Source: an uncultured Clostridium sp. (GTDB taxonomy: Bacteria; Bacillota; Clostridia; Lachnospirales; Lachnospiraceae). Taken from it: a DNA stretch of 8,447 nt. Under the pieces are notes generated by a model. That model ran no database searches and had not been told where the DNA came from. It was given only the letters and a program-made list of their open reading frames with translations. Made by a program: the position numbers and the translations under genes. This document shows positions 1 through 5,990 of this stretch, piece after piece (the first letter of the stretch is position 1; each line of letters opens with the position of its first letter). The DNA is taken from NCBI GenBank assembly GCA_958349075.1, contig CATWBR010000184.1:1-8447 (forward strand), given 5' to 3'.

Positions 1-2
1 AT

Positions 3-356
3 ATTAATAAGCTCTTTTATGCGCTTGCTTTAGATATGCGTCATGTCTTCTATGGAATCGGGAATCCGGATGAAGCGAGGGCGGCCTATAAGGATGTATT
101 ATGGGTATCGGAAGATATGACAAGGCTTTCGCAAAAAGCATATCTTATAAGTTATAAATCTGCCGCTGCAGCAAAAAAGGTTGTAAAGATTATTGCAGAT
201 ATGGCGATTGATGCTTTTACTGTCAGTGCTTACCTTACTCACACTGATTCAATTCGCAGCCAGCTTATTGAAGAGACAATGGCTGCCATAATTAAATTTA
301 TTGATGCCACAAAGGGCAGACGTGATTTTAATGGACAAGATAGAGTTGTAAATTGA
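3..356 (+). CDS. C-terminal part of an unrecognised protein (5' end outside window)
   Basis: The reading frame is open from the first complete codon at position 3 to a TGA at 354-356. The first in-frame ATG (36) has no Shine-Dalgarno sequence before it, and sense codons (…NKLFYALALD) precede it, so I read this as the 3' end of a longer gene rather than a 106-residue protein. The visible 117 residues are soluble, rich in Ala, Lys and Ile, and look almost wholly helical, with amphipathic stretches such as SAAAAKKVVKIIADMAIDAF and a hydrophilic end (GRRDFNGQDRVVN). There is no membrane segment, cysteine motif or recognisable catalytic signature. It runs convergently towards the minus-strand ABC operon and ends about 55 bases before a hairpin that could terminate it as well. 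I do not recognise the family; a helical sensor or regulatory domain is only a guess. That it is a real coding frame is likely but not certain. Confidence 0.5.
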   Translation: MNKLFYALALDMRHVFYGIGNPDEARAAYKDVLWVSEDMTRLSQKAYLISYKSAAAAKKVVKIIADMAIDAFTVSAYLTHTDSIRSQLIEETMAAIIKFIDATKGRRDFNGQDRVVN

Positions 357-400
357 ATAGCATATAGAAGAGTAGGCTGTCATAATGGTTTAGGAAGCGG

Positions 401-440
401 AAAAAACGAAGCGCCATGATTATCAAAATAGTCATGGCGC
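401..440 (-). terminator. Rho-independent terminator of the ABC operon, possibly bidirectional
   Basis: A perfect 9-bp inverted repeat, GCGCCATGA (411-419) and TCATGGCGC (432-440), encloses a 12-base loop. Read on the minus strand, it lies just past the permease stop (449-451) and is followed by TTCGTTTTTT (complement of 401-410), giving the usual hairpin plus U-tract. On the plus strand the stem is followed by TTTGGCTATTATTT, a weaker tract, so it may also stop transcription of the unknown gene ending at 356. Confidence 0.85.
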
Positions 441-448
441 TTTGGCTA

Positions 449-1240
449 TTATTTCATCTTTTTCTCCAGTAACGTAATCCCCTGATACAGCACCGCCGAC
501 ACAATACAGAGAATCACAATGCTCATCACAACGAGATCCATTTTAAAGACCTGGGAACCGTAGATAATCAGATATCCGAGCCCTTTGTTGGCGGCGAGGA
601 ATTCGCCGATAATAACGCCCACCAGGCAGAGTCCCACATTGACCTTCATATTGCTGATGATCAGGGGAACCGATCCCGGCAGCAGTACCTTTGTAAGAAC
701 ATCTTTCCGCTTTCCGCCCAGGGAGTAGATCAGTTTGATCTGATCCGGATCCGTGTGGCTGAAGCCATTGTGAAGCGTCATGATGGCTCCGAATACGGCC
801 ACCGATACGGCGGCTACGATAATTGTTTTGATGTTATTGCCCAGCCATACGATGAGAATCGGAGCAAGGGCTGATTTAGGCAGACTGTTGAGCATGACAA
901 GATACGGCTCCAGAATGTCGGAAAGGCTTTTGCTGGACCATAAAAGGATTGCCCCAAGCAGTCCGATGGCGACGACGAGAAAGAAGCTGATTAGCGTTTC
1001 CATGATCGTGACACCGGTGTGTAAAAAAATACTGCCGTCCTTCACCATGCTGATAAAGCAGAGTACAATTCGGGACGGAGAACTGAAGATGAAGTCGTTG
1101 ATAATACCCAGTCTGGCACAGACTTCCCAGAGTACCAATAAAATAAAAAGAAGCAGAATGCGGCAGATTGAGACAAATCTGCGGCGGCGTTTCTGCCTTG
1201 CGATAAATTCCTGCTGGGCCAGGGTTTCATGTAATTCCAT
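449..1240 (-). CDS. ABC transporter permease, nitrate/taurine/sulfonate (SsuC/TauC) type
   Basis: A 263-residue inner-membrane subunit of an ABC importer, of the BPD_transp_1 fold used by SsuC, TauC and the thiamine-precursor permease ThiX. A basic N-terminus (RQKRRRR, residues 16-22) precedes a first membrane segment at about 24-45. Further hydrophobic segments lie near 80-103, 120-157, 200-215 and 236-257. The stretch around 118-134 (NSLPKSALAPILIVWLG) is typical of this class. The EAA-type cytoplasmic loop that docks on the ATPase is visible at about 172-195 (SLGGKRKDVLTKVLLPGSVP). The ATG at 1240 is preceded by AGGAGGTG (complement of 1245-1252). It lies 29 bases downstream of the ATPase gene, clearly in one operon with it. 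Class assignment is secure; the substrate cannot be read from the sequence. Confidence 0.9.
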   Translation of the reverse strand: MELHETLAQQEFIARQKRRRRFVSICRILLLFILLVLWEVCARLGIINDFIFSSPSRIVLCFISMVKDGSIFLHTGVTIMETLISFFLVVAIGLLGAILLWSSKSLSDILEPYLVMLNSLPKSALAPILIVWLGNNIKTIIVAAVSVAVFGAIMTLHNGFSHTDPDQIKLIYSLGGKRKDVLTKVLLPGSVPLIISNMKVNVGLCLVGVIIGEFLAANKGLGYLIIYGSQVFKMDLVVMSIVILCIVSAVLYQGITLLEKKMK

Positions 1241-1269
1241 GAGACACCTCCTGATAGGGAAAAGAATTG

Positions 1270-2031
1270 TTAATTTTGAAGAATCTTCCAGACCTCATTA
1301 AAATAACCTGAGAATTCCGGATCGTTTCTCCGTTCAAGAGGACTTAAATCCGGAGTGGAAAACGGGGTTGGGAGAATTCCTTTAATCCTTCCGGGCCGCT
1401 TTGAGAGAATGACAATGCGGTCGGCAACACTGACGGCCTCCGACAGATCATGGGTGATCAGGATGGCTGTCTTACCTCTTCCCCTGATAATCGTACTGAT
1501 ATCATCACAGACGGAAAGGCGTGTCTGATAATCCAGTGCAGAAAAAGGCTCATCGAGGAGAAGGATATCGGGCTCTAAGGCCAGGGTACGTATGAGTGCG
1601 GCACGCTGACGCATTCCGCCCGACAGTTCGGACGGACGGGCATTTTCAAAGCTGCCTAGCCCATAGGAAGTCATCAGATCCTGAAGATTGTTTTTATGGC
1701 GTTCGTCCATTTTGTGCTGGATTTCCAATCCAAGGGAGGCATTCGAGCGAATCGTGCGCCACTCAAACAGGTGATCCTTCTGGAGCATATAGCCGATCCT
1801 CACCTTGCTCTCGGAGAGAGGGATTCCGTCTATGAGGATTTTTCCCTCATCCGGTTTGAGAAGCCCGCTGAAAAGGGACAGGAGAGTGGACTTGCCGCAG
1901 CCGGACGGTCCGACAATGGCAATAAACTCTCCGGTGTTTACGGTAAATGATATATTAGAAAGAGCCTGAGTTTCCCCATCCATCGAATGATAGGAATAAC
2001 AAAGGCCTGAAACTTCCAGTTTTGGAATCAT
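1270..2031 (-). CDS. ABC transporter ATP-binding protein, nitrate/taurine/sulfonate (SsuB/TauB) type
   Basis: A 253-residue cytoplasmic ATPase that energises the permease encoded just downstream. All nucleotide-binding motifs are intact: Walker A GPSGCGKST (41-49), Q-loop glutamine at 84 (YMLQKDHLFEW), signature LSGGMRQR (136-143), Walker B ILLLDE (156-161) with catalytic Glu161, D-loop SALD (164-167) and switch His194 (LITHD). The Q-loop context, the GRIKGIL segment (214-220) and the C-terminal end (RRNDPEFSGYFNEVWKILQN) match the SsuB/TauB/ThiZ group rather than amino-acid or sugar ATPases. The ATG at 2031 is preceded by AAGAGGTG (complement of 2036-2043). It is the first gene of a two-gene minus-strand operon. 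I found no clean promoter for it in the 195-base divergent gap. The transported compound is unknown. Confidence 0.93.
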   Translation of the reverse strand: MIPKLEVSGLCYSYHSMDGETQALSNISFTVNTGEFIAIVGPSGCGKSTLLSLFSGLLKPDEGKILIDGIPLSESKVRIGYMLQKDHLFEWRTIRSNASLGLEIQHKMDERHKNNLQDLMTSYGLGSFENARPSELSGGMRQRAALIRTLALEPDILLLDEPFSALDYQTRLSVCDDISTIIRGRGKTAILITHDLSEAVSVADRIVILSKRPGRIKGILPTPFSTPDLSPLERRNDPEFSGYFNEVWKILQN

Positions 2032-2105
2032 GAAACACCTCTTAAATATACTGGCTTTAGTTTAAGATATGTGGATTTTGCAGGGACGTGAGGCCGGTAA
2101 GGGGG

Positions 2106-2118
2106 AATCATGATGATT
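2106..2118. promoter_or_regulatory. 13-base dyad in the divergent gap, possible operator
   Basis: AATCAT-G-ATGATT is a perfect inverted repeat with a one-base centre. It ends five bases before the predicted -35 box of the MATE gene and lies about 75 bases upstream of the ABC operon start. That position suits a repressor or activator site acting on either gene, but there is no regulator gene in the window to pair it with. Short AT-rich dyads also occur by chance, so this is tentative. Confidence 0.25.
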
Positions 2119-2123
2119 TTTGG

Positions 2124-2152
2124 TTGCCGTTGCTTCCCGTGTGTAGTAAAAT
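2124..2152 (+). promoter_or_regulatory. Predicted sigma-A promoter of the MATE gene
   Basis: TTGCCG at 2124-2129 (-35) and TAAAAT at 2147-2152 (-10) are separated by exactly 17 bases. Transcription would start near 2159, giving a leader of roughly 68 bases before the GTG start at 2227. It is the best promoter match in the divergent gap 2032-2226. Confidence 0.6.
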
Positions 2153-2226
2153 AATTACCAGAAATACAGGCCGGTTATGAGACGGTGCTGTAAAGATACG
2201 GCCGGAGCCGGGAAAAGAGGCGTTAC

Positions 2227-3639
2227 GTGGCAGTGACGGAGAAGAAATCAGGCAGCATGCCGGATAAAACAGACAGGAAACAGGACTTTACCCAGGGAAA
2301 CATTGTGAGGCAGATTGTGGCATTCACGCTGCCGCTAATCGCGTCCAGCCTCCTGCAGGCCCTTTATAATATGGTAGATATGGTGATTGCAGGCCGTTTT
2401 GCGGGGCCTTCCGCCATCTCTGCCATCAACAATTCCAGCCAGATACTGGTGATCATTACGAAGATTGCAATTGGAATCACAACCGGTGGAAGCGTGCTGA
2501 TTGGGCAGTTCTACGGGGGTAAAGACAGTAAAAGCAGGAATGAGGCGACCGGGACGCTCGTTTCCCTCTCGGCCATACTGGGGATTGCTTTTTCTCTGAT
2601 CCTCTATGCCATGTCGGGCGGGATTCTCAAGCTCCTCCAGGCGCCGGCCTATGATGAGGCGCTGATCTATCTGAGGATTTGTTCCGCAGGAATGTTTTTT
2701 GTCTACATATATAATGCCTTTTCTGCCCTGCTGCGCGCCGTGGGCGACAGCAGGACACCGATGCGGATTGTCATTGCAACAACGGTTCTCAATGCCGTAT
2801 TGGATGTGATTTTCGTCGGGGCTTTTAAGATGGGAGTTGCAGGCGCGGCCCTGGCCACGGTGATTGCCCAGATGCTCAGCGCCGTACTCAGCCTGGCCGC
2901 CATTGTGAGGGAAAAAGAACTGATACGTTTTACCGCGGACTTCCTGAAAATCAGAATGGGGATGCTTAAGGAGACATTGAAGGTCGGAATCCCAAGCGCC
3001 GTTCAGATGACGATAGCCGGATTTTCCTGGCTGGTGGTAACGTTTCTGATCAACCGTTACGGCACCGATATCTCGGCCGGAAACGGAGTGGCGATTAAGA
3101 TTAAAGATATGTGCCAGCTTCTGCTCAGCGCAATGTCTACGGGAGCGGTCTCCGTAATCGCACAAAACCTGGGCGCCCGTCTCTATGACAGGGCGAAGGA
3201 GGTTATGTACACAGCCATGAAGATGGCTCTGGTGGTGAGCCTAGCGACAATCGTCCTGGTGGAACTTGGAGGCCCCTGGCTGGCCGGGATTTTCACCGAC
3301 GATCAGGCGGTAATTGCCAATGCGGTGCTGAATATGCGGATTGAAATTTTCGGTCAGGTATTTTATGCAATCTTCCTGATTTATCATGCAATGATGATTG
3401 GTGCGGGGCATTCCACGTTCGCTATGATGTCCAGCTTTACAAACTGCATTATTTTCCGTGTGATTCTGGCTGTTTCCTTCGAAAAGCTCTGGGGCCTTCA
3501 GGGGATTTACATCGCCTGCGCAATTGCGCCGTTTTCCTCGGTGCCCTTTGGATATTTATATATTAAGTCGGGGATCTGGAAGAGGAGTCTCATTAAGCCG
3601 CGCGGGAAAGAATCGGGTGACGGGCGGACAGAGGAATGA
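2227..3639 (+). CDS. MATE-family multidrug/metabolite efflux transporter
   Basis: A 470-residue integral membrane antiporter that should export cationic drugs, dyes or metabolites in exchange for Na+ or H+. Length and pattern match the twelve-helix MATE fold built from two six-helix halves. The first half begins near residue 25 (NIVRQIVAFTLPLIASSLLQ) and contains YNMVDMVIAGRF (47-58), GQFYGGKD (93-100) and the family hallmark LLRAVGDSRTPM (168-179). The second half starts near 247 (LKETLKVGIPSAVQM) and contains AQNLGARLYDRAKE (312-325). The C-terminal tail (about 452-470) is hydrophilic. I accept the GTG at 2227 because AAAGAGG (2214-2220) lies six bases upstream; an in-frame ATG at 2257 has no comparable site. 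It is divergent from the ABC operon. No terminator hairpin is visible after the stop. The substrate is unknown. Confidence 0.92.
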   Translation: MAVTEKKSGSMPDKTDRKQDFTQGNIVRQIVAFTLPLIASSLLQALYNMVDMVIAGRFAGPSAISAINNSSQILVIITKIAIGITTGGSVLIGQFYGGKDSKSRNEATGTLVSLSAILGIAFSLILYAMSGGILKLLQAPAYDEALIYLRICSAGMFFVYIYNAFSALLRAVGDSRTPMRIVIATTVLNAVLDVIFVGAFKMGVAGAALATVIAQMLSAVLSLAAIVREKELIRFTADFLKIRMGMLKETLKVGIPSAVQMTIAGFSWLVVTFLINRYGTDISAGNGVAIKIKDMCQLLLSAMSTGAVSVIAQNLGARLYDRAKEVMYTAMKMALVVSLATIVLVELGGPWLAGIFTDDQAVIANAVLNMRIEIFGQVFYAIFLIYHAMMIGAGHSTFAMMSSFTNCIIFRVILAVSFEKLWGLQGIYIACAIAPFSSVPFGYLYIKSGIWKRSLIKPRGKESGDGRTEE

Positions 3640-3660
3640 TCGGGCAGAAGTAATGAATAG

Positions 3661-3831
3661 ATGAGGGGTATCTTGTGCAATATGGTCATTGGAGATTATT
3701 CTAATACAGAATGCTCTATTTCAAAGAAGGAGTATTCTGCAAAAGTATCTCGCGGCTTAACACAATTTTTTAAACAATTCATGGGATTTCGATTCCATAA
3801 ATACCGGAATAGTGATAAGATTAAAAAATGA
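3661..3831 (+). CDS. Possible small basic protein (56 codons, or 49 from ATG 3682)
   Basis: An open frame runs from ATG 3661, which directly follows an in-frame TAG, to TGA 3829-3831. Alternative starts are TTG 3673 (52 residues), preceded at four bases by GAGGGG (3663-3668), and ATG 3682 (49 residues). The TTG has the best-placed ribosome site. The product is hydrophilic and basic, with a Lys/Arg/Phe-rich second half (GLTQFFKQFMGFRFHKYRN) and the end DKIKK. It fills most of the AT-rich gap between the MATE gene and the hydrolase and stops 22 bases before the hydrolase start, so co-translation is possible. I do not recognise it. It may instead be the remnant of a decayed gene, or a chance frame in an untranslated leader; the hairpin at 3707-3739 lies inside it. 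No frame-specific evidence proves translation. Confidence 0.3.
   Translation: MRGILCNMVIGDYSNTECSISKKEYSAKVSRGLTQFFKQFMGFRFHKYRNSDKIKK
3707..3739 (+). other. 10-bp hairpin inside the MATE-hydrolase gap
   Basis: CAGAATGCTC (3707-3716) can pair with GAGTATTCTG (3730-3739) over ten positions, including one G-U pair in RNA, around a 13-base loop. It is not followed by a T-run, so it is not an ordinary terminator on the plus strand. It could be an mRNA structure before the hydrolase gene, a processing site, or a dyad for a DNA-binding protein. It falls within the possible small ORF, so coding and structural explanations compete. Confidence 0.35.
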
Positions 3832-3842
3832 AAAAAGCGGCA

Positions 3843-3848
3843 AGGAGG
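3843..3848 (+). promoter_or_regulatory. Ribosome binding site fixing the hydrolase start
   Basis: AGGAGG lies five bases before ATG 3854. This argues against the in-frame GTG at 3812, which would add 14 residues and has no such site. Confidence 0.85.
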
Positions 3849-3853
3849 AACCG

Positions 3854-4708
3854 ATGCGAAAATATACGATAGCAATGGTACAGATGGACACGCAGAACGA
3901 CAAAGGAGAAAATTTGCGGCAGGCCTGCGCCTGGATCGATGAGGCGGCATCACATGGCGTAAGGATGGTCTGCTTTCCGGAGGTGATGAATCTGATCGGC
4001 CGCAATGTCGGGGAAGGCGGAGGTAAAGAGCAGATCCCTGGGTATACCACGGAAATCCTCTGCCAAAAAGCAAAACAGCACGGAATTTACATCCATGGGG
4101 GCAGCATAACAGAGGAACGTCCCGGCGAAAAGCGTTCTGCCAACACAAGCGTCCTGATTTCCCCGGAGGGAGAAATTCTTGCAAGATACAGTAAGCTTCA
4201 TATGTTCGACATAACCTTGGCGGACGGTACTCCGTTTAATGAATCGGATAAGGTTCAGCCGGGGGAAGAAATTGTGACTGTGGAGACAGAGCTTGGAATT
4301 TTCGGAATGTCGATATGCTATGACGTCCGTTTCCCGGAACTATACAGATTAATGGCGCTTAAGGGAACTCAGGTGATTTTTGTTCCCGCCAGTTTTACCA
4401 TGCCAACCGGGAAGGATCATTGGGAGCCGCTTCTGAGAGCCAGAGCCATAGAAAACGGCTGCTATATCGTAGCCCCAGGGCAGATTGGAAAGAAGCCGGC
4501 CTATATGGCCTACGGAAACAGCCTTGTGGCCGATCCATGGGGAACCGTGGTGGCCAGGTCAAAAGATGCGCCGGGAATTACTTATGCGGAGATCGATCTG
4601 GACTATTTAGAGCAAATCAGAAAACAGATTCCTTCCCTGGAAAACAGGAGAACCGATCTGTACAGTGTTAAAGATGAAAAAGAGAGTTTATTGGAAAGGG
4701 GAAGGTAA
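3854..4708 (+). CDS. Carbon-nitrogen hydrolase, Nit1/Nit2 (omega-amidase-like) group
   Basis: A 284-residue cytoplasmic amidase of the nitrilase superfamily, which hydrolyses C-N bonds through a Glu-Lys-Cys triad and a cysteine thioester intermediate. The triad is visible: Glu43 (CFPEVM), Lys114 (YSKLHMFD) and Cys155 (MSICYDVRFPEL). Glu130 (FNES) matches the accessory glutamate of the family. The whole core, including HWEPLLRARAIEN (189-201), GNSLVADPWG (221-230) and RKQIPSLENRRTDLY (256-270), follows eukaryotic Nit2 and bacterial Nit1/Nit2 closely. Known members hydrolyse alpha-ketoglutaramate or deaminated glutathione, a metabolite-repair role. Length fits the family. The stop is followed after one base by the nitroreductase start, so the two are probably co-translated. 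No clear promoter was found in 3640-3853. Family is secure; exact substrate is inferred by resemblance only. Confidence 0.92.
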   Translation: MRKYTIAMVQMDTQNDKGENLRQACAWIDEAASHGVRMVCFPEVMNLIGRNVGEGGGKEQIPGYTTEILCQKAKQHGIYIHGGSITEERPGEKRSANTSVLISPEGEILARYSKLHMFDITLADGTPFNESDKVQPGEEIVTVETELGIFGMSICYDVRFPELYRLMALKGTQVIFVPASFTMPTGKDHWEPLLRARAIENGCYIVAPGQIGKKPAYMAYGNSLVADPWGTVVARSKDAPGITYAEIDLDYLEQIRKQIPSLENRRTDLYSVKDEKESLLERGR

Positions 4709-4709
4709 G

Positions 4710-5237
4710 ATGGAGGCATTGCATGCAATCAAAGAAAGAAAAAGCTATAGAGGCACATTTAAACAGGAGCCGATTCCGAGAGAGGACTTAAAGGAGCTGG
4801 TGGAAGCCGGATTTCTGGCACCGTCAGGATGTAATCTGCAGACCACAAAATTTATCGCAGTAGATGATCCGGCGCTGGTAAAAGAACTGGCCGATATTTA
4901 CGGACACAAGTGGGCATCTACGGCTCCCGCAGCGATTCTTTTACTGACTAAATATACGGTCGCCCCCAACGGGGTGTCGTACCATATACAGGACTTCGCC
5001 GCTGCCGCGGAAAACATTCTGATCGCTGCCGCCGCCAAGGGATATGCAACAACATGGATTGAGGGGCAGATTCACCACAATGGCGAAGACAGAAAGATGG
5101 CCGACCTTTTGGGAGTTCCAAAAGACCTGAATGTGGCTGTCTATATGCCGATCGGAATTCCGGATTCCACAGTGCCTGCGGCCAAGAAAGAAGCTTTTGA
5201 AAACAGAGCATGGTTCAATGGATACGGCAGGGAGTAG
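4710..5237 (+). CDS. Nitroreductase-family FMN-dependent oxidoreductase
   Basis: A 175-residue cytoplasmic flavoprotein, shorter than the 200-220 residues common in the family. The N-terminal FMN-phosphate motif is present as ERKSYR (9-14), followed by the second cofactor-binding segment FLAPSGCNLQ (35-44). A central segment at about 92-119 contains the helix AAAENILIAAAAKGYATTW, and the end (ENRAWFNGYGRE) supplies the usual C-terminal Arg/aromatic features. Such enzymes normally work as dimers, using NAD(P)H to reduce nitro compounds, quinones or enones; the substrate here is not evident. I start it at ATG 4710, behind GGGGAAGG (4698-4705), rather than at the in-frame ATG 4665, which would overlap the hydrolase gene by 44 bases. 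The one-base gap to the hydrolase stop indicates a two-gene unit. No clear terminator follows. Confidence 0.88.
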   Translation: MEALHAIKERKSYRGTFKQEPIPREDLKELVEAGFLAPSGCNLQTTKFIAVDDPALVKELADIYGHKWASTAPAAILLLTKYTVAPNGVSYHIQDFAAAAENILIAAAAKGYATTWIEGQIHHNGEDRKMADLLGVPKDLNVAVYMPIGIPDSTVPAAKKEAFENRAWFNGYGRE

Positions 5238-5328
5238 AAGTAAGGACGCCGAATGGAGGGCAGGGCTCGGGTTTCAGCTGAAAGATAACGGGATAAGCCG
5301 TTTGGGAAAGCCGCTTGAAAAGAAAACC

Positions 5329-5357
5329 TTGCACTTTATAGAGAAAGGTGTTATACT
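5329..5357 (+). promoter_or_regulatory. Strong predicted sigma-A promoter of the rimP-nusA-infB operon
   Basis: TTGCAC at 5329-5334 (-35) and TATACT at 5352-5357 (-10) are separated by 17 bases. A TG at 5349-5350, one base before the -10 box, makes it an extended -10 promoter. The predicted start near 5363 gives a leader of about 138 bases before rimP. This is the best promoter match in the window. Confidence 0.8.
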
Positions 5358-5385
5358 TAGCAAGATAACATAATAAACTGACTAG

Positions 5386-5411
5386 AGAGAGTGGACAGAA
5401 GTCCACTCTTT
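5386..5411 (+). promoter_or_regulatory. Leader hairpin of the rimP operon, candidate attenuator
   Basis: The arms 5386-5396 (core AGAGTGGAC) and 5401-5411 (core GTCCACTCT) form an 11-bp stem with one G-U pair and an AGAA tetraloop, starting about 23 bases after the predicted transcription start. It is followed by an interrupted T-rich stretch (TCACTTTGTT, 5411-5420) rather than a pure T-run. A terminator this close to the promoter of an essential operon would have to be partial or controlled. NusA, encoded in the operon, stimulates termination at hairpins with weak U-tracts, and NusA-dependent autoregulation has, as I recall, been reported for the Bacillus subtilis counterpart. The alternative is a simple 5' stabilising hairpin. 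Confidence 0.55.
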
Positions 5412-5501
5412 CACTTTGTTCAAAGTCCGGTTCGGGATGCTGCGGCGGAAAGATGGGCAGCAGAGAAAAAGTCGGTTACCTGCTAAAAAGGTGGTGTAAA
5501 T

Positions 5502-5969
5502 ATGACAAAAAGAGAACAATATGAAACCAAAGTAGAATCATGGCTGCTTCCCCTCCTGGCGGAACACCATTTTGAGCTTGTAGATGTGGAATACGTCAGG
5601 GAAGTCGGAGTCTGGTATCTTCGCGCTTATATTGATAAAGAAGGCGGCATCGCCGTTGACGACTGCGAGGTTGTAAGCAGAAAGCTGGGAGAATGGCTGG
5701 ATAAGGAAGACTTCATAAACGACAGCTATATTTTGGAAGTCAGCTCCCCCGGTCTCGGAAGGCCGCTCAAGAAGGAAAAGGACTTTGTCAGGAATACTGG
5801 AAAAGACGTGGAGATAAAACTCTACAAACCGCTCAACAAACAGAAAGAATACACAGGGGTTCTGAGAGCCCACGATGCAGATACGGTTACAATTACATTA
5901 GAAGACGGCAATGATCTGGTGTTCGCAAAGTCGGATATTGCTTTAATACGTCTGGCCTTTGATTTTTAG
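5502..5969 (+). CDS. rimP: Ribosome maturation factor RimP
   Basis: A 155-residue cytoplasmic protein needed for late assembly of the 30S subunit, where the family binds the small subunit and eases S12 incorporation. The N-terminal alpha/beta domain spans about 1-85 and contains the signature YILEVSSPGLGRPL (76-89), which is diagnostic. The C-terminal SH3-like barrel covers about 90-155 (VEIKLYKP … GVLRAHDADTVTI … IRLAFDF). Length is normal for the family. The ATG at 5502 follows AAAGGTGGTG (about 5487-5496). It is the first gene of the operon, behind the extended -10 promoter and leader hairpin, and nusA starts 21 bases after its stop, the standard Firmicutes arrangement. Confidence 0.97.
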   Translation: MTKREQYETKVESWLLPLLAEHHFELVDVEYVREVGVWYLRAYIDKEGGIAVDDCEVVSRKLGEWLDKEDFINDSYILEVSSPGLGRPLKKEKDFVRNTGKDVEIKLYKPLNKQKEYTGVLRAHDADTVTITLEDGNDLVFAKSDIALIRLAFDF

Positions 5970-5990
5970 ACGGTAGGAGGATAAAAGAAA

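Noticed and set aside
780..1301. Open frame of 173 codons on the plus strand
   Set aside because: It lies across the permease gene and its ribosome site on the opposite strand; the permease frame shows family motifs and this one does not.
2182..2201. Two ACGG motifs (2182-2185, 2198-2201) in the MATE leader, considered as a guanidine-II (mini-ykkC) riboswitch
   Set aside because: That riboswitch needs each ACGR loop closed by a stem. The flanking bases here do not pair around either motif.
2335..3165. Long open frame of 276 codons on the minus strand
   Set aside because: It is antisense to the MATE gene. The product is a His/Asn/Gln/Arg-rich low-sense sequence without a family pattern, and the plus-strand frame is clearly a conserved transporter.
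3812..3853. N-terminal extension of the hydrolase from GTG 3812
   Set aside because: AGGAGG is placed for ATG 3854, and the extension would translate the ribosome site itself. Family proteins start close to the first beta-strand, as from 3854.
4665..4709. N-terminal extension of the flavoprotein from ATG 4665
   Set aside because: It would overlap the hydrolase gene by 44 bases. ATG 4710 has a purine-rich ribosome site and gives the usual N-terminus just before the FMN motif.
5272..5283. 12-base palindrome TTTCAGCTGAAA after the flavoprotein gene
   Set aside because: It has no loop and no T-run, so it is not a terminator, and nothing links it to a regulator. Probably chance.
5538..5873. Minus-strand open frame of 111 codons
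   Set aside because: Antisense to rimP, whose plus-strand frame carries the diagnostic SSPGLGRPL motif.
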